A DNA stretch of 64,000 bases from Thermoplasmatota archaeon (GCA_025457865.1 JALOTP010000002.1:61213-125212); one strand, 5' to 3'. Counted from the first letter of the stretch, positions 1-10,923 are shown. Numbers and translations are program-made. The notes: generated by a model not told the origin, from the sequence alone.

Positions 1-3000
1 ACAGGAACGCATATTCTTACTTCTACGGCAGCAAATATTCGTTGAGCAGCAAGATGAACGCTTACGACACCGTCCTCACCGACGTGTTACCCACGAACAG
101 GACCACACCTGCTGCATATTACATGATGCCGGATACCTTTGCCGACACCAGCACGGTAATAGATTACAACGTGAACTTCGACCTGATATCGCTGGTCAAC
201 GAATGGAAGTCCGGTGCACTTGACAATAACGGGATATTCCTGAACATGTACAAGACCCCATACTCGACCGCACCCCACCTCTATGATTATTACCACAACT
301 ATTACGTAACCTACAACAGTGATTGGAGCTCCGGAAGCCAATACGACAAGAACCATGTCGAATTCTATAGGTCCGGAGGGTTCACGACCCCCTTCACAAC
401 ATCAGGATCTTGGACAGCTCTCAGGCCTAAGCTCGTCATCGAGTACAAGGCAGAATCGATCAATCCGTGGCTCGATATCTGTGATGACGGCGTTATTGAC
501 TACTCTTATACTGGTACATTCGAAGGTATGAAGTCCCTGGGGGGTTATCAGAGCACGGTCAATAATTACCTGACCACACATTTACCTGATGAGGTGGACG
601 AGTACGGGAACGAATGGACCTATGTTCCAATAAGGGTCGGGGCCGATACGGCCGGTAGGATAATCATCCAGAACATAACGGTGAACTACGATTATACGGC
701 TAAGGTCTATTACAATCCGACCAGCATCACTCTGACCAATGAGCTCAATACGGTCGTCCCCCAGCGTGAGGACGGATTGACCATGGTCCCATTGAACATC
801 ACTGCCTCCTCTAAGGGGAAGTTGACCCTTAGCAACCTTGTCCTGTTGGGGACAAAACCCAATTACAGGCCATCCGTGGCGTTCCTTGAGGATATCGACA
901 TCCAGGAAGGGGCCGATAATGAGAGGTTCCTTGTGCTGTCCGATATCTTCTTTGACGAAGACCAGCCATCGGAAACGCTCATCTATAAGGTGCAGAAGAA
1001 CGATCAACCGACGCATGTGGACCTCAGTATCGTAAGGTCCGAATCCAGGGACGGGGCGGTCTATCTGATGATAGATACATCCAAGGACCCGAACTGGCAT
1101 GGTACGGTCAAGACGCAGATATCCGCTACAGACCTGTATGGGAAGGACACATGGACCAATGTCTTCGGGATTAATATACTCCCTGTGAACGACCCACCGG
1201 TCCAATCGCAGGAGTTGCCGCCTATAACGGCCGAAGAGGGACTTGATACATTATTGATCGAATACACCGCCCCGACAGGAAGGGATATCGCCCAGGGAAA
1301 ACGTTCATTCTATTTCAGGGGCGACGGGAAACCCTATTTCTCAGATATCGAGGGTCAGAGGATCTACCTTGATTTCGAGCTATTGGGTGCTGATATGGGA
1401 ACACAATCTCTAGAGAGAACGACCGAGGATGGTTTCAGGATATACCGCGGGGACAACAATGAGGTCTCCCTCTTCGTTCTCCCGCCGGAGTACACAGAGG
1501 ACCCGGACAATTTCGTCCTATTGATAGGCTCGGACCCGGATTATTCCTCTGACGATGGGGCCTATTATCTGAAGATCTACACTTCAGACGATAAGGATGA
1601 TAGGAAGTCCCAGTCCTTCTACATAGTACCTATAATCATCAGTTCGGTCAACGACCCTCCGACGTTCAGCGCCATCCCCGATGTGAACCTTGACGAGGAT
1701 ACTATCTATACAGGTTCTATCAAGTTCATTGAGACATACATCCAGGATGTTGACAATGCGACAGAGGACCTGATCATAGAGCTAACCTCGACCAATCCCT
1801 CGGTCAAGATCGGACTGACAGATGCTGGCTATCTCCGTGTCGAACCCGAGATGGACTTCAGCGGTGTGTCTCAGGTGGTCGTAAGGGCTAGCGATGGAAT
1901 AGGGACAGTATCGACCACCTTCAACATCAGGGTCAGGTCGATAAACGATCTGCCTGTGGTCGTAGCTTCCAATATCTATAACGGGAAGACCATAGACAGT
2001 ATGTTCTATATCCGTGGTACGGGCAATGACAAGGAAAAGACCCTCAGATGGATAGAGGTCGCAATAGTAAAGGAAGGGGACATACTGTACGAAGATGAAT
2101 GGATGGAAGCGGAAGGGGCGTATGTATGGCAGCATCTGGTCGATATCAGGGAATATTCCGATGGGGACCATCAGGTCTTCATCAGGGCCTATGACGGAAG
2201 GGACTATTCAGAGGTCCTTACTTTCTCGGTCATGATCGACTCGCCCGAGACGAAACCGCTCTCACCTCCACCGGTGGTCACGATAACGACACAGGTGACC
2301 GGAGCCCAATTCGAAAAGATGACCGTAGAAGGTACCGCGGAAGATGAGTCCAATTATGTGGAATATGTGGAATTCAGGATAGATGGCGGAACATGGAAGA
2401 AGGCAGCGCTCGGAGGCAATGATTGGACCGCAATAATCGATACAAGGACCCTTTCGAACGAGATACACAACTTCACGGTCAGGGCTTTCGATGGGAAATC
2501 GTACTCGAAGGAGGCATTCGTGAGGTTCGAGGTATTCAACGAGGATTCGGACCTGGACGGGATATCCAATAGCGACGAGATACTTCTGAACATGGACCCG
2601 TTCAACAAACTTGATGGACGTATGGATTACGACCTTGACGGGTTCCTGAACGTCGATGAGATCAAGAAAGGAACGGACCCGTTCGATGCCAAGAGCCATC
2701 CAAAGATCAAGAGCGACGACCCGGTCCTTGAGATATGGGCCATCATCTTCATAGCGGTGGCCGTTATAATGACGATATTGATAATCGGGTTATTCCTTTT
2801 GAACATCCAGATGGAAAAGAACATCCATACCTGGAGGGAAGATATCCATTCCAAGAGAGCCCAGAAGAGGCCCAAGACCCTCCTGCAGAAGATCGTTGAG
2901 CTGGCCCCAACATATGTCCATGCCGCTCCTACCGGCCCGGCGCTCCCGACCGGTCAAGCCCTTGAGGAGAGGGAAAGCCTCCCACCAGCTCCGGAAGGCA

Positions 3001-3011
3001 AGAACAATTGA
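1..3011 (+). CDS. Large surface protein, 5'-truncated by window edge; cadherin/Ig-like repeats, TSP3-like Ca-binding motifs, C-terminal TM anchor
   Basis: Frame is open upstream of the listed start at 42 to the window edge. Repeated 'NDPP' cadherin-like motifs, 'DSDLDGISNSDE...DYDLDGFLNVDE' and a C-terminal hydrophobic helix followed by a basic tail. Confidence 0.85.
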   Translation, partial: RNAYSYFYGSKYSLSSKMNAYDTVLTDVLPTNRTTPAAYYMMPDTFADTSTVIDYNVNFDLISLVNEWKSGALDNNGIFLNMYKTPYSTAPHLYDYYHNYYVTYNSDWSSGSQYDKNHVEFYRSGGFTTPFTTSGSWTALRPKLVIEYKAESINPWLDICDDGVIDYSYTGTFEGMKSLGGYQSTVNNYLTTHLPDEVDEYGNEWTYVPIRVGADTAGRIIIQNITVNYDYTAKVYYNPTSITLTNELNTVVPQREDGLTMVPLNITASSKGKLTLSNLVLLGTKPNYRPSVAFLEDIDIQEGADNERFLVLSDIFFDEDQPSETLIYKVQKNDQPTHVDLSIVRSESRDGAVYLMIDTSKDPNWHGTVKTQISATDLYGKDTWTNVFGINILPVNDPPVQSQELPPITAEEGLDTLLIEYTAPTGRDIAQGKRSFYFRGDGKPYFSDIEGQRIYLDFELLGADMGTQSLERTTEDGFRIYRGDNNEVSLFVLPPEYTEDPDNFVLLIGSDPDYSSDDGAYYLKIYTSDDKDDRKSQSFYIVPIIISSVNDPPTFSAIPDVNLDEDTIYTGSIKFIETYIQDVDNATEDLIIELTSTNPSVKIGLTDAGYLRVEPEMDFSGVSQVVVRASDGIGTVSTTFNIRVRSINDLPVVVASNIYNGKTIDSMFYIRGTGNDKEKTLRWIEVAIVKEGDILYEDEWMEAEGAYVWQHLVDIREYSDGDHQVFIRAYDGRDYSEVLTFSVMIDSPETKPLSPPPVVTITTQVTGAQFEKMTVEGTAEDESNYVEYVEFRIDGGTWKKAALGGNDWTAIIDTRTLSNEIHNFTVRAFDGKSYSKEAFVRFEVFNEDSDLDGISNSDEILLNMDPFNKLDGRMDYDLDGFLNVDEIKKGTDPFDAKSHPKIKSDDPVLEIWAIIFIAVAVIMTILIIGLFLLNIQMEKNIHTWREDIHSKRAQKRPKTLLQKIVELAPTYVHAAPTGPALPTGQALEERESLPPAPEGKNN

Positions 3012-3032
3012 ATGGTCCTGAAAGGACACTGA

Positions 3033-3066
3033 CCCTGCTCCTCAGGGAGCAGGGGTTTATTATTTG
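3033..3066 (+). terminator. Stem-loop terminator-like element followed by T-rich tract
   Basis: ccctgctcc-tcag-ggagcaggg (perfect 9-bp stem, 4-nt loop) followed by gtttattattt, 22 nt after the stop of the first CDS. Confidence 0.6.
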
Positions 3067-3113
3067 ATATGCATTGGGTAGCTCTTGACAGGTCTTTAAG
3101 GGAGGCCCCACCG

Positions 3114-4370
3114 ATGGGAACTTTCAACCTGAACGAAGCGGACCTAAGGAGCGATCATTTCCTAAATGCCGATATCCTATTGAGACCCACTGCGGATGAT
3201 GATAGGATCGAGAACATAAAAAGTATCATTGCCACGTCCCAAAGCCTGGAAGACAGATTATCTCAGCTGGATCAAGACCTCTATGATGGGACAAGGATAG
3301 GATTGGTGTTGAACGATAGGAACAGACCGACGCCAACATCCATCGTTCTTGAACAGATCTGGGCTGCCCACCCCTCTATCTTTGATAAGGTCATGAAGGT
3401 CCACATAGCAACAGGGACCCATAAAGCCCCGACAGAGGATGACCTGAGGGCCATACTAGGCCCTCTATATACCATTCTCAGGGAAAGAGTACATATCCAT
3501 GATGCGAAGGACGAGAAGGTCCATAGATACATATGTACCACTAAGCTAGGTACTGAGGTCAGGATAGACAGGGCCCTTGATGACCAGGACATACTTTTTT
3601 TCATAAATTCCGTGGAACCCCATTATTTCGCAGGGTACACAGGAGGAAGGAAGAGCATCCTGCCTGGAATGGCCGCGTTCAGTACGGTGGAAAGGAACCA
3701 TTCCCATGCATTGGACCCTGGATCGAGGACCCTTGGGCTCGAAGGGAACCCTGTCCATGAAGATATGGAAAATGCGGTCAGATACTATCTGAAGGACAGG
3801 AAGCATCTTTCCGTTCAGGTGGTCCAGGGCATAGGTAAGGTACTGACCTCGGTCCATGTGGGGGATATCTTCACCTCGTTCAGGAAGGGAGTGAAAGCGG
3901 CCAATGAACAGTTCTGCATCCCTGTCAAGGGCATGTACGATATCGTTGTGACCATTGCACGTCCCCCCATGGACAGAACGCTTTATCAGGCGCAGAAGGC
4001 AATTGAGAACGGTAAGCTGGCCTTGCGGGACGGAGGGGTCATAATACTTGTGGCCGGGTGTTTAGAAGGGATAGGGCAATCCACATTTTGGGACCTGATC
4101 ACATCGAGCCCCGACAGGGAAAGGACATTGAAGGAGATCTCTGAGGGATATGTCCTTGGCTATCATAAGGCCGCCAAGCTGTTGCAGCTCTCAAAGAGGG
4201 CCCATATCCATGCTGTTTGTGGCATAGACAAGGATGAACTTGCCAAGGGTTTCATAACGGGGTTCAGCGATATCGATGCGGCCATGGCCTCGGCCAGAGA
4301 TATCATCGGCAAGGACCCAAGGGTCCTGGTAATACCTGACGGGACCATGACGGTCCCCATGGTAGGATGA
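3114..4370 (+). CDS. LarA-like (nickel-dependent lactate racemase family, DUF2088) protein
   Basis: Motifs NDRNRPTPT, ATGTHKAPTEDDLRAILG, EPHYFAGYTGGRKSILPG. GGGAGG Shine-Dalgarno lies upstream of ATG 3114. Confidence 0.85.
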   Translation: MGTFNLNEADLRSDHFLNADILLRPTADDDRIENIKSIIATSQSLEDRLSQLDQDLYDGTRIGLVLNDRNRPTPTSIVLEQIWAAHPSIFDKVMKVHIATGTHKAPTEDDLRAILGPLYTILRERVHIHDAKDEKVHRYICTTKLGTEVRIDRALDDQDILFFINSVEPHYFAGYTGGRKSILPGMAAFSTVERNHSHALDPGSRTLGLEGNPVHEDMENAVRYYLKDRKHLSVQVVQGIGKVLTSVHVGDIFTSFRKGVKAANEQFCIPVKGMYDIVVTIARPPMDRTLYQAQKAIENGKLALRDGGVIILVAGCLEGIGQSTFWDLITSSPDRERTLKEISEGYVLGYHKAAKLLQLSKRAHIHAVCGIDKDELAKGFITGFSDIDAAMASARDIIGKDPRVLVIPDGTMTVPMVG

Positions 4371-4394
4371 TACTGGATGATCGGAGTGATATCG

Positions 4395-5750
4395 ATGGAT
4401 AAGGACATAGATAGGCTGGAAAGGGCCAGAAGGCCCGGAAAACTTGCAAGCCAGATGCATCCCATATACAAGGGGAAGATAGAGATCTCCCTCAAAGCGC
4501 CGGTAAGGAGCTTCTCCGATTTCGCAATATGGTACACACCTGGTGTTGCGACACCTTGCAGGGAGATAGCCTCGGACCATTGGAAGGTTTGGGAACATAC
4601 GAACCGTGGTAACACCATCGCTGTGGTATCGGACGGAACCAGGGTCCTTGGCCTTGGGAATATAGGTCCGCAGGCAGCGCTTCCCGTGATGGAAGGAAAG
4701 GCGCTGCTCTTCAAGTACCTTGGAGGGGTCGATGCCTTTCCTATCTGTCTTGGCACGACCGACCCGGAGGAGATAATTAGGACCGTGAAGGCGCTTGAGC
4801 CATGTCTGGGCGGTATCAACCTGGAGGACATAGCCACTCCCCAATGCTTCCATATCCTTGAGCGCTTGAGAAAGGAAATGGAGATACCGGTCTGGCATGA
4901 TGACCAGCAAGGGACGGCGACCGTGGAGGTCGCTGGTTTCGTAAATGCCGCAAAGGTCGTTGGAAAGAGGCTCGACCAGATGCAGGTGACGATGATAGGG
5001 GCGGGAGCGGCCAACATAAGGATAGCGTCCATCCTCACAAAGGTAGGGGTCAGACCCAATAACATCATCATGTGCGATTCGAAGGGTATCCTTAACCAAG
5101 AAAGGAAGGACTTAAGTGAGCTCGAAGCCACGAACCCGGAAAAGTACAAGGCCTGCATCGAGTACTCTGGGGCATCAAGGGATTGTACACAGAGCTCCTG
5201 CACCAGAGGGTCAGATGCCATACTCTGCGCATCGAGGCCCATTCCCGGGACCGTCACCAAGGATATGATAAGGGACATGGCCGATAAGGCCATAGTCTTC
5301 GCTGCGGCGAACCCAGAACCTGAGATCTGGCCCTGGGACGCCAAGGAGGCCGGTGCATATGTCATAGCGACCGGTAGGTCCGATTTCCCGAACCAGATAA
5401 ACAACTCACTGGGATTTCCGGGGATCTTTAGGGGAGCGCTAGATGTCATGGCAAGGACCATAACGGACGAGATGTGCATAGCTGCCGCAATGGAGCTGGC
5501 CAAAGTCGCTGAAGATAAGGGACTGACCCCGGAATACATAATTCCCAATATGGAGGAATGGGAGGTCTATCCCAGAGAGGCCGCTGCGGTGGGTGAGAAG
5601 GCCATTGAACAGGGGGTAGCCAGGTTCACAAGGCTCCGTTCCGAGCTGCTCGATATGGCCTATTCGAGGATAGAGAGGGCCAGGAACGAGACGAAACTGA
5701 AGATGGACAATGGCATCATTCCCAAGGCTCCCGAGGGCACCTCGCTATGA
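4395..5750 (+). CDS. Malic enzyme (malate dehydrogenase, oxaloacetate-decarboxylating)
   Basis: YTPGVATPCREIA, WHDDQQGTATVEVAG, GAGAANIRIA. SD-like GGAGTGAT upstream of ATG 4395. Confidence 0.93.
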   Translation: MDKDIDRLERARRPGKLASQMHPIYKGKIEISLKAPVRSFSDFAIWYTPGVATPCREIASDHWKVWEHTNRGNTIAVVSDGTRVLGLGNIGPQAALPVMEGKALLFKYLGGVDAFPICLGTTDPEEIIRTVKALEPCLGGINLEDIATPQCFHILERLRKEMEIPVWHDDQQGTATVEVAGFVNAAKVVGKRLDQMQVTMIGAGAANIRIASILTKVGVRPNNIIMCDSKGILNQERKDLSELEATNPEKYKACIEYSGASRDCTQSSCTRGSDAILCASRPIPGTVTKDMIRDMADKAIVFAAANPEPEIWPWDAKEAGAYVIATGRSDFPNQINNSLGFPGIFRGALDVMARTITDEMCIAAAMELAKVAEDKGLTPEYIIPNMEEWEVYPREAAAVGEKAIEQGVARFTRLRSELLDMAYSRIERARNETKLKMDNGIIPKAPEGTSL

Positions 5751-5756
5751 TCGCTC

Positions 5757-8700
5757 CTACTCCTCCCAATCCCGTCTTTTTTCTTTCCTGGAAAGTAAGA
5801 ACATCACTATGATGAAGATGACCAGGAACAGTATGAGAGCACCTATACCGAGATATGCCCAGGGTACATCCTTGTCTGTTTTCGGTTGGACCGGTTCGAT
5901 GGCCTTGACCGGTCCGGCTGCCTTACCGAGGCCGAGCGGGTTCTCGGCCCTGATCGAATAAAAATAGGTCCTTCCCTTGACCACCTCATGGTCCGTCCAG
6001 GACCTGGACGATGAATCGACCTTCATCACGTTCTTCAAGGAGGTCGGTTCCTCACCTCTGTAGATATGATAGATCCATATTGCCCCGCCACCATCATCGG
6101 CAGGCGGAAGCCATCTGACGATAATGGCGATACCATCCCAGGTCGCATTGAGGGTAGCAGGGCTTCCGGGGACGGTCATAGGGGTAGCAAAGGTCGAGGT
6201 CGGTGGGGAGCGGCCCATGGAATTGATTGCCACTACCGACACCTCATATTCCAGGCCGTTGACGAGCTCATCGATGACGAGCGATCTCGTTCCCATGTTC
6301 CTTCTGATAGTATCGAGGACGGACCCTTTGGGGCCGAAAAGGACATCATAGCCTATGCGCGGGTCACCTCCATCGTCCCCAGGTCTTTCCCAGGTGACGT
6401 TGATACTTCGGTCCCCTATCTGGCATCTCAATGTCTCCGGCGCGGATGGCACTTTCATGGGTATTCCCGTGATCATCACAGAGAAGGGGCCAAAGCCCTT
6501 GACGTTCCGTGCCCTGACTTTGAGGAAATAGGTCTTGCCGTTCACCAGCCCCGAGATGTACAAGGATAGGTCCGTTGTGTTCGAACGCAGGTAGAGAGAA
6601 TCGTTCCTCTCTCCCAGATGGACCTCATAGAGCAATCCCGGGTCGCCGCCGTTATCGATCGGTGATCCCCAGCTGAGGTTGAGGGTCCCATCACCTGGAA
6701 CGAGCTTAAGATCCGTGGGAGGTCCCGGCCGGTTGAAGGGGGTGATGGAGACATTTGAGCTCCATGGTCCGAAGGACCTGGTATTGAAGGCCCTCACCGA
6801 GAAAGTATGGTGAATACCCTGTTCGAGCCCCCAAACGGTCTGTTCTCTGGCTTCCGTGCCCTTGATCGTACTTGGACCGAACCCTCCATCTGCAGAGAAC
6901 CTGATCTCATAGGTGAGGTTGACGTAACCTCCCGAGGCGTTGGGAGCGGTCCATTTCAGGACAACATGGTCCCCGCCCTCAGAGGCTGTGAGGTTCCAGG
7001 GCTCGGATGGGATTCCAAGAGGGTTCGTTACTATGGGTCCTGCGGAGGGCCCCTCGCCCATCTCGTTGACGGCTGCAACGATGAAATGGTAGTCTCTGCC
7101 GTTCTCTAGGGAGCGGACCTCGCTAGAAGTCATTACAAGGTCCCATCTCAATAGGACCAGGTCTGAGAGCGATCTGCCGCCGTAGACCCTATAGGTAAGG
7201 TTCCATGCGCCGCCATCGTCCAGCGGAGGGGACCAGGAGAGGAGCGCTCCACCGCTAAAAGGGGCGACCTTCAGGTCCATGGGAGGTCCAGGCCTCTTTC
7301 TTGGAACCCCTCCGAACGGGACCGACCTGGGCCCTTCCCCCGCCAGATTGGATGCCGAGACAGAGATATTGTAGGTCCTACCGTTCATAAGACCACTTGC
7401 ATTATAGAACAACCTGTCAAGACCGGAAACGACCAAGACGTAAGGGCCGGTCCCGTTCGAGAGAAAGACATCGTAATATAGGATGACCGCTCCACCCCTG
7501 TCCATGGGGGGGGAGAAAGAGAAGTTCAGGAAAGCGTTCCCAGCCCTGACATGATATGGTAAGGGTGGACCAGGGGTCGTCATGGGAACAGCGGACGCAT
7601 CTGCACCGACCCCCTCACCGACCTTGTTCCTGGCTTTGACGGAATAATGGTACCTGATACCGTTGGTCAAATTGGCATCATGGTAACTTAGGTTGGTTGC
7701 GGTCTCGAAGATAAGCTTTTTAGAAGCTGGGTTCGTACCACGATATATCCTATAACCCAGGATGGGTTCCCCTCCGTCGCTCGAAGGTTCCTCCCAGGTC
7801 AGATCTATGGTCATGTTGCCCCAGTCCGCGGTCATGCTCTGAGGAGGGCCAGGCAGGAACGAGTCCAGTTTGAAAGCGGTTATGAAGAGGTCATAGCCAA
7901 CTGAGAAGGTCGTATCATAGGCCCCATCGGTGACCGGGAAGTCATGGGCGGGATAGTTGGAATATGTCTCGCCTGCAAGATAGAGCATGTTGGGGGCCGA
8001 AAAAAGGACCGATGTCCCGGTATCCTCGTCCCTCCCACCCATGAAGGTCGAATAATCCATGCCGGAACAATCTGACCTAAATACCGTAATGAAGGCATCC
8101 TGTTCGTTCCTCGTCCTATCGAAAGCGTCAGGGCTCAATGGGAAGAAGGTGGAGTCCGTATACCCGCAGACCGCCGGTCTCCCATCGGCGAGCAGATATA
8201 CCCCCAATCCTCCCTCGTAATAATCGAAATTGGGCTGCCCACCATAGTTTTCGTCCGCTCCAAGGAAGGAAGCGAAGTCCACCTTTGAACCGTTCCAGGA
8301 GAGCCTGGCTATGAATGCGTCCTCCTCACCGGTGAACGAGGTATCGAACGCCCCCGGGGTCGCCGGAAAGTGGCCGCCCCCATTTACGGTCCGCCCCGTC
8401 ATGTAGATGTTACCCGAACCATCGAGCTCGATATCCCGTATCCATGTCCCGTTGCCGAAGAAGGTCGAGAAATCGAGGGTCTTAAGGTCAGGGTCAAGCT
8501 TGGTAACGAATCCCATATAGAACCCGTATTTTTCCTGGAATGCACCTGCGGTCGTCGGGTAATCCTCCGAGAGCATATGTCCCGCTATGACGGGTCTGTT
8601 CCCCTGATCGATCTCAAGGGTGTAGGGGAGTTCGCCCCAGGAGCTTCCTCCCAAATAGGTACAATTGAGAGCGGACGAACCATCGGCCTTCAGTTTCAGT

Positions 8701-10013
8701 ATGAATATATCGGTATCTCCCTTCAAGGTGGTCTGATAGGCTCCCGTGGTCACAGGAAGGTCATCGGATGATGTAAGTCCGACCACCATCGGTTCTCCGG
8801 ATGTGGTGCATCCAGTACCCCTGGAATAATCTATTCCGTTACCTCCAACGTATGTCGAGAACCGCATGGTCCCGAGCTGTGAGTCGAAGGAAGAGATGAA
8901 GGCATCGCTTCCACCTCCGTTGTAGGTACGGTCAAAGGCCGATGCTGTCGTCGGGAAGTTCGTTGAGTTCGTCAGACCGGAAACGATCACATTCCCATTG
9001 CCATCAAGGCATATGTCGGCCGGATCATCATATAGACTGCCGCCGAGGTAAGTTGCGAATAGAATACTTGATAGGTCCTCGTTCATCCTGCAGATATAGA
9101 TATCGCGCTCCCCGCCATGGGTGGGGTCCTGGCTGCCAGGGTGGGTGTAGAGATCGTAAGACTCCACATTGCCGACCAGATATATATCGCCCAATGGGCC
9201 TTTCTCCAGCTTTGCGTTCCTGTCCCAGCTGTTGCCACCAATATAGGTAGAGGCTTTAAGGAGAGGGTCGATGACGAGAACTGAAGAACCGTCGTAGGGA
9301 GCGATGTCGAACGTTACAATGTTCCCACAGACCCCATAGGTACATCCGATCCCGTTCGTACCCTGATAGGCTACGAGCGGGCCTTCTATCAGATGCATCC
9401 CATCAAGATGGATATCGAGCATGGTGCCAACCGAGGCCGATAATGAGGAGGCCCCGTGATATATGACCGAAATTGAGGTGGGGTCCGACCCCGGTTCACA
9501 ATGGAGCTCGTACTTGGGCCATCCATCTTCCAGGATGACCACTATGGATATCAGGGGATAGGCCTCTTTAAGGACCACACTCTGGTAGGAAGGTGCGAGC
9601 TCTATCCAATCGCTCTCCTGTTCTGAGAGATAGAAATTATGGACCGTTCCAATGGTTCCCTTGCCAATGACCTTTTCCGTAGAAGAACCGGCGAATTCCA
9701 GTCTAAGAAGTTCTTCGAATGTGTTCCCGCTCCGTTCTGACGAGGGATGGCACAAGGAGATGGAACCCCTGCGGACCATGAACGAAGGGTCACCTTCGGT
9801 ATAGAAGATAACTGATGGGTCATCTATCTGGCCAAGGTTCTCAATGAACGCCTTACCGGGCCCAGGGAGCTGTCCGGATGGGGCCGATAACGTTATGTAA
9901 GGTCCCTGCGAAAAACCCAGGTCCTTTGAGGTATCCGGACTTTCAGCTTCCCCTTGATAGGACATCATAAGGAAGGTGAGTATGATCAGAATAGAGGGAA
10001 CAGGGTGTTTCAT
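5757..10013 (-). CDS. Secreted/anchored protein: SBBP-type beta-propeller repeats, seven FN3-like domains, C-terminal TM
   Basis: Signal peptide-like MKHPVPSILIILTFLMM at 10013. Repeated 'DAFI..F...STYLGG' blocks, then seven 'PGPP..L......L.W..P..DGG' FN3-like units, then a TM and a basic tail. Confidence 0.88.
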   Translation of the reverse strand: MKHPVPSILIILTFLMMSYQGEAESPDTSKDLGFSQGPYITLSAPSGQLPGPGKAFIENLGQIDDPSVIFYTEGDPSFMVRRGSISLCHPSSERSGNTFEELLRLEFAGSSTEKVIGKGTIGTVHNFYLSEQESDWIELAPSYQSVVLKEAYPLISIVVILEDGWPKYELHCEPGSDPTSISVIYHGASSLSASVGTMLDIHLDGMHLIEGPLVAYQGTNGIGCTYGVCGNIVTFDIAPYDGSSVLVIDPLLKASTYIGGNSWDRNAKLEKGPLGDIYLVGNVESYDLYTHPGSQDPTHGGERDIYICRMNEDLSSILFATYLGGSLYDDPADICLDGNGNVIVSGLTNSTNFPTTASAFDRTYNGGGSDAFISSFDSQLGTMRFSTYVGGNGIDYSRGTGCTTSGEPMVVGLTSSDDLPVTTGAYQTTLKGDTDIFILKLKADGSSALNCTYLGGSSWGELPYTLEIDQGNRPVIAGHMLSEDYPTTAGAFQEKYGFYMGFVTKLDPDLKTLDFSTFFGNGTWIRDIELDGSGNIYMTGRTVNGGGHFPATPGAFDTSFTGEEDAFIARLSWNGSKVDFASFLGADENYGGQPNFDYYEGGLGVYLLADGRPAVCGYTDSTFFPLSPDAFDRTRNEQDAFITVFRSDCSGMDYSTFMGGRDEDTGTSVLFSAPNMLYLAGETYSNYPAHDFPVTDGAYDTTFSVGYDLFITAFKLDSFLPGPPQSMTADWGNMTIDLTWEEPSSDGGEPILGYRIYRGTNPASKKLIFETATNLSYHDANLTNGIRYHYSVKARNKVGEGVGADASAVPMTTPGPPLPYHVRAGNAFLNFSFSPPMDRGGAVILYYDVFLSNGTGPYVLVVSGLDRLFYNASGLMNGRTYNISVSASNLAGEGPRSVPFGGVPRKRPGPPMDLKVAPFSGGALLSWSPPLDDGGAWNLTYRVYGGRSLSDLVLLRWDLVMTSSEVRSLENGRDYHFIVAAVNEMGEGPSAGPIVTNPLGIPSEPWNLTASEGGDHVVLKWTAPNASGGYVNLTYEIRFSADGGFGPSTIKGTEAREQTVWGLEQGIHHTFSVRAFNTRSFGPWSSNVSITPFNRPGPPTDLKLVPGDGTLNLSWGSPIDNGGDPGLLYEVHLGERNDSLYLRSNTTDLSLYISGLVNGKTYFLKVRARNVKGFGPFSVMITGIPMKVPSAPETLRCQIGDRSINVTWERPGDDGGDPRIGYDVLFGPKGSVLDTIRRNMGTRSLVIDELVNGLEYEVSVVAINSMGRSPPTSTFATPMTVPGSPATLNATWDGIAIIVRWLPPADDGGGAIWIYHIYRGEEPTSLKNVMKVDSSSRSWTDHEVVKGRTYFYSIRAENPLGLGKAAGPVKAIEPVQPKTDKDVPWAYLGIGALILFLVIFIIVMFLLSRKEKRRDWEE

Positions 10014-10269
10014 GCGCGATGTCTCCTTAGTGATAGAAACCGAATACCGAGCTGACAGGAGTCTGTCCTTTTGGACGCTCCGATGCACTTCCGAGGCAAT
10101 AGCGGTCAAAAGCCCTATTGTGGTATTATTCTTTGCCGTTGTCATAAGGGGCATACCATGGTCCGAGGTTGGCATATATCGTCAGAGTCCGAACTGTAGC
10201 CATCCTGTTCCGATATGTATTTAATGCCATCGAGCCGTTATTGATAACGGATGGGACCGGAGGGATAAG

Positions 10270-10923
10270 ATGGAAGAAAAAGGGCCTGACATATTGAGAA
10301 GGGTTCTAATCGTATGGGTCGTAACGATGGTCGTTCTGCTCGGTTATGTCCTCCTGGGGATAGGGATGTCACAGCTGCCTGAAGAGGAGTCCGGGGCCAG
10401 GATAATCGTTGACCAGGTCTTCTTCCACTCCAAGGATGTTGACCAGGAGACCCTCGACCTTGAGGTGTACATATACATAACGAACAACGGGGACAGGGAT
10501 TGTAAAGTGGTCATTAGCGCCTATGCCCTGGATGTGAGGACGAACCTTGTCAAGGACACAGCATCACTTGATCTTGGGACCGTATCGGGACTGTCCACCC
10601 TCAGAGGTAGCCTCCGTGTCCAGCTCGACCGTTCAAAGCAGTACAGGGTCGAACTTGTGGTCCAGAAGGAGCAGATGATAGCGGTCAAAGGGAGCGGGAC
10701 AGTCAATCTGAAGGAGGCGGGTTCGGGAGGGGTGGATTATAAGACAGATTATGAATCAGGGCCTACTGATGATGAAAAGAAGGATAGTAGCATTCCAATT
10801 GTAGACGATATGGGAAGAGCTAACGCAGCACCCTTTCTGTTCATCTGCATCCTACTGGTCCCGGGGATAATTGTTGTCATTGCGATAATTTATTTCGTCT
10901 CAAGAAGGAGGGGAAGGAAATGA
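10270..10923 (+). CDS. Two-TM protein with extracytoplasmic beta-rich domain (possibly DUF7490-like), paralog A
   Basis: N- and C-terminal hydrophobic segments. Core 'VDQVFFHSKDV...LDLEVYIYITNNGD...VNLKEAG' is similar to the next ORF. Confidence 0.75.
   Translation: MEEKGPDILRRVLIVWVVTMVVLLGYVLLGIGMSQLPEEESGARIIVDQVFFHSKDVDQETLDLEVYIYITNNGDRDCKVVISAYALDVRTNLVKDTASLDLGTVSGLSTLRGSLRVQLDRSKQYRVELVVQKEQMIAVKGSGTVNLKEAGSGGVDYKTDYESGPTDDEKKDSSIPIVDDMGRANAAPFLFICILLVPGIIVVIAIIYFVSRRRGRK

Noticed and set aside
582-1205. 207-aa minus-strand ORF inside the first surface protein
   Set aside because: Antisense to a continuous conserved-looking repeat protein; no recognisable motif or start signals.
4163-5548. 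461-aa minus-strand ORF opposite the malic enzyme
   Set aside because: Shadow ORF: the plus strand encodes a clear malic enzyme with conserved motifs, while this translation is Ser/Pro/Leu-rich and matches nothing.
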